Positions 11,029 through 21,135 of a stretch of 64,000 bases of DNA are shown piece after piece. A program made the translations under genes and the position numbers. The DNA comes from Timema cristinae (taxonomy: Eukaryota > Arthropoda > Insecta > Phasmatodea > Timematidae): positions 30,843,876 to 30,907,875 of the forward strand of contig JBCFYV010011135.1 of assembly GCA_039000515.1 (NCBI GenBank). Direction: 5' to 3'. The notes beneath the pieces were generated by a model that saw nothing but the letters and a program-made list of their open reading frames with translations, ran no database searches and was not told where the DNA came from. How positions within the stretch are numbered: position 1 is the first letter of the stretch; each line of letters starts with the position of its first letter.

Positions 11029-11376
11029 GGTGGGGATGTAAAGACAGTTTTATAGCAAAAATAAATAAATCAAAGATCTCTCCAGTACAAATTTATTGTT
11101 TAATTTCCTTCACGTGTTGTTATCAACAGTTGTTGAATATATGTCATGAGCATAGCGGCGTTAGATGATACACTTTTCTAAATGAATATAAAAAGTTGGC
11201 ATTAAATTCCAGGACATCCTCGACAGATATTCAACAACTGTTGATATCACCAGGTGAAGAAAATTAAACTGTTTGTTTCTACTGGAGGAATATTTGATTT
11301 GTTTTGAGAAAAGAAAGGTTTTACTATAAAAACTTCAAAAACATTGAGCTCTTGTCGCGTCCCCTACAACCCCACC
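11029..11376. mobile_element. Foldback MITE-like element, copy 1
   Basis: Two long arms are inverted copies of each other: the left (about 11058-11140, with ctctccagtac and atcaacagttgttgaatat) pairs with the right (about 11226-11310, with atattcaacaactgttgat and ctactggagg). The loop has agcatagcggcgttagatgat. The left end follows TTAA (11025-11028) and begins GGTGGGG; the right end is CCCCACC. No coding frame, so non-autonomous. Confidence 0.8.
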
Positions 11377-11381
11377 AAAAC

Positions 11382-11552
11382 CTAGGACAGTTCGTCTAAT
11401 ACTACACACCCAGCCCTAGCTCCTAGATATTTACTAATTGGATAACAAGACTTACAAACTAACTTAACCTAGGATATTAGGTTTAATATTACACACCCAT
11501 CCCTAGCTCCGAGATATTAAGTCTGCTAATAAACTAGTAAGGATCTAGGAGT
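11382..11552. repeat. Diverged 86-bp tandem duplication
   Basis: acctagga .. taatactacacaccc .. ccctagctcctagatatt at 11382-11450 recurs as acctagga .. taatattacacaccc .. ccctagctccgagatatt from 11468, an offset of 86 bp. A third partial echo (aggatctaggagttaggg) follows, possibly inverted. Confidence 0.65.
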
Positions 11553-11728
11553 TAGGGAAATATCTAATTTAACGTATTCATACGTCAAGCCACGTGACCT
11601 GCAGTTGTCACTTTATGATGGATTCAATACATACACAAAATTACACTAAAAATAAAGTAAAATGTTATCTATGTTAAATGCACAAAACAAACAAACAAGT
11701 GTTTGTATTATTAAAGACTGTCGAGTGA

Positions 11729-11734
11729 GACAGA

Positions 11735-11767
<33 letters not shown>
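11729..11767. repeat. (ACAG)n microsatellite
   Basis: Uninterrupted acagacagacagacagac run after the imperfect gagacagaagacag. Confidence 0.9.
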
Positions 11768-11859
11768 CAAGACTGATCAACTCTAACCCCTGCGGTCAAT
11801 CGGGTCAAGTATGACCTTACCTTCTCTATAGCGAACACGCGACATACGTGTGACGTCAT

Positions 11860-11992
11860 GTGCCCGGCTACTATATATAGAGAGAGAGGGGGATAGTATC
11901 GATTAAACGAGGTGAAGGGGGGGGGGGTAGGGAGATTGTGTGTCACTGCTGCGGCAGGTGTGTGAGGAGAGAAGGGGGAGGGGGTGTATATT
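11860..11992. other. Purine/G-rich tract, possible G-quadruplex
   Basis: tatatatagagagagaggg, then a run of 11 G followed by taggg, then gaagggggaggggg. Several G-runs of three or more lie within 80 bp on the plus strand. Next to (ACAG)n. No gene is seen. Confidence 0.5.
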
Positions 11993-12097
11993 AGTTACAT
12001 CCACACCTATACCTCGTGACTCAGTAGTCGGGGGGCAGGATTGTTGTTTTGGATCATCGCAATAACGACTTTAAAGAATTATATAAATAAAAAGTTT

Positions 12098-12310
12098 ATT
12101 CCTACCAGAATAACGCTCTAGAGCTAGTTACGTCACTGACCTCAGCGAATGACAGATCCAACACAAAACTCTTTGATTCGGATTTAAGTTTAATGGTTCC
12201 TCGATCACGCGCAAGGGCAGAAAGTCCACTTGGGGAAATAGGGGGGGAGGTGTTTCTTCTTAGGGCGCCGTATCTTGGGCTCAGTGTGTGTTTGCCCCCC
12301 ACTTAGTATT
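12098..12310 (-). other. GC-richer segment with a short open frame
   Basis: The minus strand has a 66-codon frame (12102-12302) rich in Ser, Arg and Pro, starting near the C-run at 12295. No domain, splice context or start context supports it. It may be part of an old transposon UTR. Confidence 0.25.
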
Positions 12311-12473
12311 CAAATAACTTATTATAAAGAAAGTAAATGTTTGTATTTACAAAACTTGTTTATGCTATGTACTTTCAAAAATAATTAGTTTTATTCCCCC
12401 CTCCCCCTGGCAGAATAGAGATATCGGGTCAGTTTCTAACCTAATCTACCATAGCTTAACCTCAACTAGCATT

Positions 12474-12571
12474 ACCTAAGCAAACCTAAGCTAACCTAAC
12501 CTAACCTAACTTAACCTAAACTAACTTAACCTAAAACTAACTTAACCTAAACTAACCTAACCTAACCTACA
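12474..12571. repeat. Interstitial telomere-like (CCTAA)n tract
   Basis: Pure ctaacctaacctaacctaac at about 12490 grades into variants such as acttaacctaaact and returns to aacctaacctaacctac near 12565. CCTAA is the complement of TTAGG, the usual insect telomere repeat. Interruptions show it is old and internal, not a chromosome end. Confidence 0.75.
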
Positions 12572-12763
12572 GGCATTCCTTCATACTAGTAGTTTTGAAA
12601 CTTACTCTTAAGGACTTACAGTTGCTAGTACCAAAGCTTTGACTCGCCGACGGGTGCGGACACTAACGGTCTATTTTAGTCGGGCGTAAACGACCCGATT
12701 TTTACTTTCTCTCGACAGGGTGCTTGCTAGCAATACTCACCTGTATCTTGAAGGTACGTTTTA

Positions 12764-13131
12764 GGTACGGCAGAAGGGATTGCAAGTAATTTTACAGTTT
12801 TTATAGCATTAAATTTTTACGGCCAAAATAAATCAAATATTTATCCAGTAGCAACATAGAGCTTAGTTTTCTGCACATGCTAATATCAACAGATCTTTAA
12901 TATCTGTTAAGGGTGTCCTGGAATTTGGTCAGAACTTTTTCTCTTTATTTAAAAAAAGGTTCTGACAAAATTCCAGGACACCCTTAACAGATATTCAAGA
13001 TCTGTTGATATTAGCATGTGCAGAAAACTAAACTCTACGTTGCTACTGGAGAAATATTTGATTTATTTTGGCCAATAAAATTTCAATTCTATAAAAGCTG
13101 TAAAATTACTTGCAATCCCTTCTGCCGCACC
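12764..13131. mobile_element. Foldback MITE-like element, copy 2 (best preserved)
   Basis: Almost the whole element is two inverted arms of about 180 bp. The left contains ggtacggcagaagggattgc, ccagtagcaac, tgcacatgctaatatc and gggtgtcctggaattt. The right mirrors each (aattccaggacaccc, gatattagcatgtgca, gttgctactgg, gcaatcccttctgccgcacc). The loop around 12945-12955 is A/T-rich. The right flank is TTAA and the left is TTTA, consistent with one mutation in a TTAA duplication. No coding frame. Confidence 0.88.
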
Positions 13132-13204
13132 TTAATCAGATACATCTATTTAATTGTATTATAATTTTTTTCAAACACAACTTACATCTGTACATAAGAT
13201 CTCG

Positions 13205-13391
13205 ATATTTTCTTAGCACCTGTTCAGCTTATAAGCATACGTATTAATTACGCTAAAGAGATAGGGATGAGTAAGGTTGAATTTAGAGGAAGTGTACCCG
13301 AAATTACGTGGAGGGAGAATGGAGAAACAATTAAAGAAAATTACCCTCTGTACTGCGAGAGTAGCGCGTCAGACCACATGGTCACAGAGTA
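13205..13391 (-). mobile_element. SINE family 1, partial
   Basis: Minus-strand copy recognised from taattacgctaaagag, the body complement gaaattacgtggagggag and a head remnant gcgagagtagcgcgtcagacc. Tail and B box are degraded. It lies just after foldback copy 2. Confidence 0.6.
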
Positions 13392-13448
13392 ATAATTCCT
13401 TAAGAATCTCTGTATATCATTAGTTAAACAGACTAATGATATAAATAC

Positions 13449-13703
13449 AACCCGCTTCGATGGCTACGTGGTCTAAGGCACTGCTCTCGCAGTAGACTAG
13501 ACTGCCGATGGCAGGGGAGCTCGAGGTTCGAATCTTGGTTGGGTGAACTGAGGGTGGTTTATTCCAAATTGTTTTTCCACTTTCCCTTCAAGCGAATACA
13601 GGCTCACTTCCTATACATAAAACCTTCCTAATCCCTAAATCCATAAACTTAGTTAGTAAAACAGTATATGACCCGAACGGGTAGTAAGACGCGGTGATAC
13701 AGG
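13449..13703 (+). mobile_element. tRNA-derived SINE, family 1
   Basis: Head acccgcttcgatggctacg, B box gaggttcgaatcttgg (close to the GGTTCGAANCC consensus), body with caagcgaatacaggctcac, tail tatgacccgaacgggtag then taagacgcggtgatac. One of the better preserved promoters in this window. Confidence 0.85.
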
Positions 13704-13924
13704 TATGGTTCTAATTTTCCCCTCCCTGGCAACTTGAGTATCAAGTTTTCAAATAACGGACTTCCGATGAAAGTCGGAATGTACTTGATGTATTTTTCAG
13801 ATTGTAACGATACGGAAATGTTTGTATCGTTAAGAAATCAATTTTCTATTTTGTACCTAAGTGAATATTCAGTAATTTTTACTTAAAAAATATTTAACAG
13901 GAGAAACACATGAAGAGTAAATTG

Positions 13925-14372
13925 AATGAGATATCTAACAAATGTGTGTGGGAAAACTCGTATGGACAGAGTCGGTGATAATTGAAGGAGTGCGGTTTGA
14001 AAGGGAATCCGATAGGTAAATGTGAAAGAAGCGTATTACGTTGGTTTGTTGAGAGGATGATTGTGGAGCTAGGTACTGAGCTAATATATGAAGGTAGAGT
14101 GTGTGGATCAAAAGAAAGGGGTAGGCCATGCAAGACGTGGCTAAATGTTGTAGGCGAATGTATGGAAAAGAGAAACATTTGTAGTTGTAATAATAATAGA
14201 TCATGTGACTCGATGTATGGATGTTGAAGGGAGTATGCAAGGATAGGGAAGTGTGGAGAAAGTCATTGGGGATGGATTAAGTACGGAGTTGTTGTTTTCT
14301 GAGCTATATGCACAGTTTCTTGCCTACCCAGTAAGGGAACGGCGTGAGTAGGTAGGTAGGTAGGTATTAAAA
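13925..14372 (+). pseudogene. LINE 3' fragment, end of reverse-transcriptase ORF, copy 1
   Basis: The plus strand encodes a decayed version of the C-terminal tail typical of animal non-LTR endonuclease/reverse-transcriptase ORFs: CERSVLRW, then YEGRVCGSK and GRPCKTWL. The frame is interrupted before and after, and the GHV of the usual RW(F/L)GHVER motif is missing. After the frame come cagtttcttgcctaccca and a (GTAG)n tail (14349-14368), as at a LINE 3' end. The same segment is at 16986-17440, so both are truncated copies of one family. The family is probably RTE- or Jockey-like; the fragment is too short to decide. Confidence 0.7.
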
Positions 14373-14486
14373 ATATTTTCATTTCTTTTCAGCCTATGGA
14401 TGCTATAAAACTTATCAGATCTACTTTCATGTATTATTACGTCAAGTATTGTGATTTGAAACAGTCAATTTTGATAGATATGATCA

Positions 14487-14971
14487 TCTATACTTATAAA
14501 ATAACATGTACTGACTGACTGACTGACTGATTCATCATCGCCGAGCGCAAACTATCAAGGCTACAAGCATGAAATTCGTACTGTATATTCATTTTGTTAT
14601 GTAGGCACCCACTAAGAAAGGATTTTAGAAAATTCCACCCCAAAGGGGTCAAAATAGGGGATGATAATATGTATGATAATATGTATGAAAGTCCGTCATT
14701 TTGAAAGTTACATAAACAAAATTTTGTATTTCGGTTATTGACGTAAAACAAATAAATACGTGTTTCAGGAATTTTGGAAATTTTATTTAATAAGGGATGA
14801 AAAGGGGGGTGAAAGTTTGTATCGGACTTGCATTATTTTTATTCTGAGGTCAAGTTATGGTCATCAACGTAACGTAATATTTTAAATTAATCTGTAAATA
14901 CATATGTATATTTTCGTATTTGTATATAATCAACTTCCACGCGAGCAAAGCCGCGGGCAACAGCTATCTAG
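14487..14971 (+). mobile_element. Non-autonomous Helitron-like element
   Basis: The left end is A|TCTATACTTATAAAA followed by ctgactgactgactgactg and catcatcgccgagcgc. The right end is cgagcaaagccgcgggcaa then cagctatCTAG|T. The 5' TC and 3' CTAG with A/T flanks match Helitron termini, and a CG-rich subterminal segment with potential to pair (acgcg/cgcgg) lies just before the 3' end. No Rep/helicase is encoded. Similar sequences are widespread in arthropod genomes. The assignment rests on ends and general resemblance. Confidence 0.6.
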
Positions 14972-15096
14972 TTCCTTATAAATAATAATAATAATCTAGT
15001 AAATTTGTATCAATGTTGACAGAAAAAGAAATGTTTGTTTTCAAAAAGTTACTTTCTATGTAGATTGACCCATAACAAGATTTCCCTTTTACTCAC

Positions 15097-15292
15097 TCGC
15101 TCCCCCGGGACTGCGGCAAGGTGGAGGCCCCATTGGTCCTTTCCGCGGGGCTGTTCCCCCTGGACCTCCTGAGGGGTGGCTTGTAGGGGTCTCCGGGGCT
15201 GGAACCCCTTGAACGAGGGGCCCTGGACGTCTTGCTAGCTGGGCTGGAGCCTCTGGGAGGGGTGGGGCTCTTTGGGGCCGCGTTACCTGGCC
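15097..15292 (-). CDS. Candidate exon of unknown Ser/Pro/Arg-rich protein
   Basis: A GC-rich island in AT-rich DNA. The minus frame encodes a low-complexity region with SPTPPRGSSP, RSRGSSPGD and RRSRGNSPAE motifs, likely intrinsically disordered and with possible proline-directed phosphorylation sites. It ends at GA|GTGAGT (15091-15096), a consensus 5' splice site, which argues for a real exon. The 5' border is unclear. An ag lies at the ggccag|gtaac junction (about 15287), and each unit of the adjacent minisatellite contains tcttgttccag, which resembles a 3' splice site. No other exons of this gene are recognised nearby. Confidence 0.45.
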
Positions 15293-15296
15293 TCAT

Positions 15297-15445
15297 CACC
15301 ACCATACCACACTGGAACAAGACATCACCACCATACCACACTGGAACAAGACATCACCTTCATACCACACTGGAACAAGACATCACCTTCATACCACACT
15401 GGAACAAGACATCACCTTCATACCACACTGGAACAGGACATCAAT
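15297..15445. repeat. 29-bp minisatellite, about five units
   Basis: Units accttcataccacactgg plus aacaagacatc repeat every 29 bp, the first two with accaccatacc instead. The last unit has aacaggacatc. It directly abuts the GC-rich candidate exon. Confidence 0.9.
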
Positions 15446-16052
15446 AAGGTAGACTGGATATAACTATCTCAAGATAGGTGGCAATGAGAGAGTTGTAATG
15501 CCACGTAGTAGGTGGTTGCGTTGTCATATTGATGAATTTGAGGCTAGGGAGCTTGCTCTCTATATTCTATAATTAATATAGCTCAAGTTGTGCGCTTATA
15601 TAATTAGTCAGTTCATGTACTGTACGTAAAATACTAAAACACTCCAGATTATCAATATTAATCCTTGTTGAACTTCAAACGGTCTAAATTGATTTACTTC
15701 CAACAGTTATAGAATAATAATCTGGTTTGTGGCCATGAAATTTAATAAAAAAATGTTCACTCATTAAATTTGATGGGAGTTTTTGCTACTGTTGTTGTAA
15801 ATAGCGCGAAATACTTATCAACATATTTGAAAAAATTACAAATTAAAAAAAAAGATTTAGTACTCTTCTATTATGTCAATTGTGTAAAGTTTAAACAATT
15901 GATATAATAGATCATTCCCAATATTTTTTTGTAATAAACAATATCAATTAATGTGCGTCGTAATATAAATATATTAAAATGGGTTAAATATAGGCTTTTA
16001 ATTATAATTTTTTTTCATGTTTTTTTAAATATGTGACGTTAATTTACTTTTC
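15446..16052. other. No gene; one AT-rich inverted repeat
   Basis: AT-rich. ctattatgtcaattgt (15868-15883) pairs with acaattgatataatag (15895-15910) with one mismatch and an 11-nt loop. Nothing else is supported. Confidence 0.55.
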
Positions 16053-16280
16053 ACCCGCTTAGTTGGACGCACAGGTCGAGGCGTCACTCTCGCAAAAGAC
16101 TAGACCGCTGATGACGTTGGAGATTGTGCTTCGATCCTGGTCGTGTGTATAAAGGATGTTTATTTATATATATCCCCCCCCTCTCCACGCAAATGAGGGT
16201 TCACTTCCTCATCCCTAGCTCACTAGCGTAATTACTAATTAATATACAGACGTAGGCCTATAACCCTACCCTAAAAAATT
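16053..16280 (+). mobile_element. tRNA-derived SINE, family 1
   Basis: Head acccgcttagttggacgc, B box tgcttcgatcctgg, body ccacgcaaatgagggttcac, and a degraded tail cgtaggcctataaccctac without the usual cgaacgggtag. Confidence 0.75.
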
Positions 16281-16489
16281 TGTTTTTTACTGTGCTTGAA
16301 TTTTTAAAATTTTTTCCCCTCAAAATTATGAACGGAATCGCAAAAATCCAGAGACGCAAAAACGCTTTTTGACTTGGGTGGGGAAAAAAATGTAACATAT
16401 TTTAAATTATAAGAATTTGATGAAGCTTGAAGTTTAGTCAGAAGGGAAGTTTTTCATTATAGAAGTGTCTAGAAGTTTTTTTTTTTGAT

Positions 16490-16745
16490 ACCGCGTCTTA
16501 CTATCCGTTCGGGCTACACGCTTATGTAATAATTACGCTAATAGGTTTCAAGGATTAGGAAGGCTATATTTATAGAAACTGTACATGTATTCGCGTGGAG
16601 GGAGAGTGGAAAACCACTGTTGGAGAAGGGGAAACCACCCTAAGTACACCCGACCAAGATTCAAACCTCGATCTCCCCGCCATCGGCAGTCTAGTCTACC
16701 GCGAGAGTAGCGCGTTAGACCAAGCAGAGCCCACCGAAGCGGGCG
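16490..16745 (-). mobile_element. tRNA-derived SINE, family 1, nearly complete
   Basis: Minus strand. Tail complement ccgcgtcttactatccg then ttcgggctacacgc, body complement attcgcgtggagggagag, B-box complement gattcaaacctcgatc, head complement gagcccaccgaagcgggcg. A T-run at 16478-16488 represents the A tail. Confidence 0.85.
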
Positions 16746-16985
16746 TCTTTTAAGTTATTTTTAGAAACTTTTTTATAGCTAAATTAGTGTATCTTACACT
16801 TATGATTTTACAAAACTTCCAAACTTCACTCATACGCAAAACTTACACAGTATTTTACTTAAAAATAGATCGTCTTTAAGAATCCGAATTGACGATGTAG
16901 TAATATATTTCCCCTGCCACTGAACGTAATTGATTACAGCGTAACGAAATTGTTGGTATTCTGTTTTATTTATGATTTTGTTTTG

Positions 16986-17440
16986 GAATGAGATATCTAA
17001 CAAATGTACGTGGAAAAACTCATATGTACAGAGTCAGTGATGAATGGGAGCTGAAGGATTGTAGTTTGAAAGGGAATACAATAGTTCGATGTGAAAGAAG
17101 CGTCTTACGTTGGTTGGGACATGTTGAGAGGATTATTGTGGAGCTAGTGACGGAGCTAATATATGAAGGTAGAGTGTGTGGATCAAAAGGAAGGGGTAGA
17201 CCATGTAAGATGTCGCTAAATGTTGTAGATGAATGTGTGAAAAAGAGAAACATTAAGAGTTTTAAGAATTAAAGAGCATGTATGACTCGGTGTATGGATG
17301 TTGTTGAAGAGAAGGGAGTATGTAAGGATAGGGAGAAAGTTAGTGAGGATGGATTAGGTACGGAGTTATTGTTTTTTGAGATAGATGCGCAGTTTCTTGC
17401 CTACCCTTGAAGGGAACAAGATGATTAGGTATGTGTAAAA
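16986..17440 (+). pseudogene. LINE 3' fragment, end of reverse-transcriptase ORF, copy 2
   Basis: Homologous to 13925-14372 but with a longer uninterrupted frame (16988-17272). It encodes the tail motifs CERSVLRWLGHVER, YEGRVCGSKGRGRPCK and then DECVKKRN before a stop. These are typical of the region downstream of the RT domain in animal LINE ORF2 proteins. The catalytic domains are absent, so it is a dead 5'-truncated copy. It is followed by cagtttcttgcctacc as in copy 1. Here the GHV after RWL is retained, while copy 1 has lost it. Confidence 0.75.
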
Positions 17441-18371
17441 TAACACTAATATTATAGAAAAATGGTATCAATTTACAGTAAAAAATATGTTTCTATTGTT
17501 TTAAAGTATATTTATATGTAAGTATGACTTGTTAAGTTATAACGGAGTGGCTAAAAAGTTTTCAATATCTTTACGAGAGTAATACTTAGATAAGTCGTAT
17601 TTTAGGTTCCTATTAAAAAGATAATTTGATGTAAAAAGATACATTTTACTATACAGTATTTAAATCAAGATCGTCAAACTAAGGAACTAAATATCATTTA
17701 AAGTATTACTATACACAATAACAATTATTATTACAGGCTTATAATTCCGAACCATTTAACTTACATTGTTAAAATAAAATTCTGAAAAATACAGCCAGCC
17801 TTAGGATAATCAAACAGTTTTTAAATATATTATTTTTATAAATAAATGAACTAATATATTATAAATAATTTATAATCTAATGCTGTAGTGATACTTAATC
17901 AATGTCGATCTATTTGCTGATATTATATGTTTATTTACCGTTGTTTAAAAAGAACGTGCGTAGACATCCGTTGGCCAAGAAATTATTCTCAAAAGAAGTT
18001 TAAACTCGCGTTAAATTAGACGACCCGAAATTTAGGAAGGTTCGCTAACGCGCGTTCTGTCAACTCTAAGATACAAGTCGAACTGAAAACGTGCAGGAAC
18101 GAATGAGACTTCCTTCCTTCAGCTACCGCCAGGAGCGCCACCAAGCGAAGCTAGCGCTCGCGGTGGTCGTCAGTTCGTGACCGTAACTAGGGAGCCCATG
18201 TGGGTTTCCCAAATAGGGGAGAGATAGAGGGCCGTGTCTGAATAGTTTGTCCCCTACGCACTTGTGCACTTTACTGTACGCTTTAATATAACACGTTTCT
18301 GGTGCCCTTAAGTACATAAGATCTATGCTATGGTAGTTTTCTGACAGCAAAGTACAGCTACAATTCATTCA
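17441..18371. other. No gene; GC-richer patch at 17.95-18.26 kb
   Basis: AT-rich to about 17940, then a GC-richer patch with gctaacgcgcgttc and agcgaagctagcgctcg. An 81-codon minus frame covers 18123-18368 without recognisable features or splice context. It could be an exon or promoter region of an unseen gene, but nothing decides this. Confidence 0.4.
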
Positions 18372-19137
18372 CGACCTAAGTTTACCTGGATGACAGCTCT
18401 AAATGTTACTAGAAGTAATCCCTACTATATCACTACGCCAACAGCTGACACATCATTTTGGATGACTGTAATAAAAACGGGTGGTAATATATTAATGTGA
18501 TAGTTAACCACAGTAATTTAGGCCAATACTATTTCTATATTTAGTTGAGGACGGGCACAAAGTTTATTTATAGTTTTATTCCCCTTTAAAAATATATTAA
18601 CACCACTTTCACAAAAATTTCTAACGAACATAGCTTCAAAATGGCGACTGACGAATTTAAACCATATGGTTGAACATGACGGTAAACAAGTTGTTTACAA
18701 TGATGCAGACACGCAGTTGATGAAAATATTTTATTCAGTTAAATATTTAAAAATAAGATAAAATAATCATAAAATCATTTATTGTATGTAGAAAAAAATG
18801 ACAACAATTTTCTCTTTTCCAATTAAATACGATGCCTGTATTAAAAGATATTGATATGTGCACTATATTACACAAAATCAGTAACGTTCCAAAACGAAAA
18901 ATAAGTACTTTTAATTATGTTTGAAATATTGTTTCGAGTTGGATAAAAATAAATTATTTAAAAAAAAAATGAAATAGTATGAGAAAACTTAAGTTTACGT
19001 TATTTTAAATGTAATATAACAGGTAATTAAAGATCTTTACATTTATAACAAAACTGTGATCTTTTACAAGTGTTGGCAACCCAAAGCCTAAACATATGAT
19101 TTTCGAACTGTCATCCAGGTAAAAACCTATCGTGAAC
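18372..19137. mobile_element. TIR element, about 766 bp, non-autonomous
   Basis: The left end has ttcacga, a mismatched hexamer, then tttacctggatgacag and ctc. The right end is its inverse: gaactgtcatccaggtaaa, a mismatched stretch, then tcgtgaa. That gives about 32-bp imperfect terminal inverted repeats. The right 300 bp recur at 5044-5338 and end at the same base run (atcgtgaac), which supports the boundary. No transposase frame. No convincing target duplication, so the superfamily is open. Confidence 0.7.
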
Positions 19138-20467
19138 TGTCTGTAGAGCCATTTGGTGGCTAATTCCGAAATATGCGTTTCCATGGTAAAGATATTGAAT
19201 TTTGATAGTATTTTGTCAATGGTGACGTATTTTTTAAGACGCAAGTTCAGATTTATAATTTATCTTTCTTAATTCTATGAGCCTTAGGGTTTGTTTCACT
19301 CTCCCTGTAAAAAATAAAATCAATTATATGGAGTTGATGTTATTTTACAATAGTCATAATAAAAAAAAAGCATTATAATATGCTTAAAAGTAGACGAAAG
19401 TAAAATGAGGTTAAGCTATATATTTATTTAATCCTTTTGTATGTTATTGTTAAATGTGTGCCATTTTGGCAGTTCTATCACAGTTGTATAAACTTAATTT
19501 TTTTGGGGGAAGCTGACAATTAAACTAGGCCTAGCTTACATTAATATAATTGTCAATATTGTTTAAAGCATATAAAAGTATTGCAAGATAAATAACATAA
19601 GCCTATAGGAGTTCCAAACTAAATTACTTAGCTTATGTTGATCTCTTGTTTTGAAACATTTTGCCGAAATGAGTGACTGCTGAATAAAAAAATAAATTAC
19701 AGCTACGCGCCAAAAGGAGGGTGATGTACGCAGGGATACCAATAGCGCCCTAATTAATTTACTTATATCTGTAAAGTATTATTCTCAAACAAATTTTACT
19801 GAAGATCTCATAACTCGCAAAAAACAAACAAACAAAAAACAATCCTTTTGAGAGAGATTTTCACACTATAAAGAGAAATTTAACCATCATGAATATAAAC
19901 AAAGAACAAACTATACAGCCGACGCCATTGCAACTTAAAAGTGCACATGGTTTCAAAGGGCCCTTAGACAGACTATTCAGACATGGCCTTATCAGCCATG
20001 AGCCGTCTCGAAGGAAAATTTAATGATTTTAACCTTTTGGGAGGGAATTTTAAAGCGTCTGAACATTATTGTGGGTTAATTTCATGTGAGTTTCAAGCAG
20101 TGTTGGAAAAAAAAACCAAACCAGTTGGGTTATGTTAGTTTTTTGTGGTTTGATTTAAATATGTTATGTATGTTATCTGATTTAACCAATCATTCAAATA
20201 TATTAAATATTCGGGATCCAAAGAAACATATTTTAATTTGAATATAATAAGGAAAGGAGTAATAAGAGACATAATAAAGGAAAATAAAAATGCAACAATT
20301 TAATTCTTGGCAACAATACTGAATAAGTTAGCAGGTTAAAAAAAAAAATGTTTGTGTAGAAGGAATTGAGAGAGGTAGAAGGGCTGAGGGTAGGTAGACC
20401 ATCCATCTAATTACTTGCAAGCCAGCTGCAGAATTTGTTGCTCTCTTTACATGAATGTATTAGGGTG
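19138..20467. other. No gene seen
   Basis: AT-rich sequence with homopolymer runs. Short open frames only, without splice-site context or recognisable motifs. Confidence 0.5.
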
Positions 20468-20471
20468 TTAA

Positions 20472-20845
20472 GGTAAGAGAGAAAGGGGGGGGGGGGAGAA
20501 AGAGCCAGTGTTTTTGCAGTTTTTATGGTAACACATTTTCTTAACAAAATAAATAAAATATCGCTCCAGTAGAAACATATAAAATAGTTTTTTTCACATT
20601 ATAACCTCAAAATTTCTTGAATATCTTTCAAGGACATCCTGGAATTTAATAACTTTTTCTCTTCATTAAAAGTTTCTCATCTAATGCCGCTATGCTCATG
20701 ACAGATATTCAACAACTGTTGATATCACAGTGTGAAGAAAATTAAACTCTTTGTTTCTACTGTATAAATGTTTGATTTATTTTGACCAAAAAATGTTTTG
20801 CCATAAAAAGTGCAAAAAACTCTCTCAATCCCAGCGTTGCGACAC
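20472..20845. mobile_element. Foldback MITE-like element, copy 3 (decayed)
   Basis: Preceded by TTAA (20468-20471) and beginning GGTAAGAG with a 12-G run. Arms contain ctccagtagaaac on the left and atattcaacaactgttgat with gtttctactgt on the right. The centre has tctaatgccgctatgctc, the reverse complement of the loop in copy 1. The right terminus is not clearly preserved. Confidence 0.7.
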
Positions 20846-20934
20846 TTGCAGTGAGACTTGTACTAATATCATGATTTTACTAAATTACTCAAAAAACATT
20901 ACTAATCTTTTTTATCTGCAATAGGATTGAATTT

Positions 20935-21070
20935 CTCCTCCCACGTGTCTGCATCCACCTAGCCTGTTACAGTCTGTGTGGTGAACACAGGTGTAGTTAC
21001 TGAGGGACATTCTCCGCCTTTAAGACACTGTGGTCCCCTCAATGCAGCAGAGTCTGGTCGTACATAGTAA
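20935..21070. repeat. Dispersed repeat, copy 1
   Basis: tgtctgcatccacctagcc, then ctgtgtggtgaacacagg then tgtagttactgaggga resembles 33293-33430 (gactgcatcc, ctgtgtggtgagcactgg, tgtagctactaaggga). An old interspersed repeat of unknown class. Confidence 0.5.
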
Positions 21071-21135
21071 CATTGGTGTTGAAAGTAAATTCTTATTTCC
21101 CTATAAAACCCTAGGATCCATTTGGTTTGTTTGTT

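Noticed and set aside
12490..12575. A chromosome end
   Set aside because: The CCTAA tract is short, interrupted and flanked by ordinary sequence on both sides.
13449..13540. A functional tRNA gene
   Set aside because: A and B boxes are present but the sequence does not fold as a cloverleaf that I can support, and it continues into the SINE body and common tail. The same applies to the heads at 1767, 21136 and 31829.
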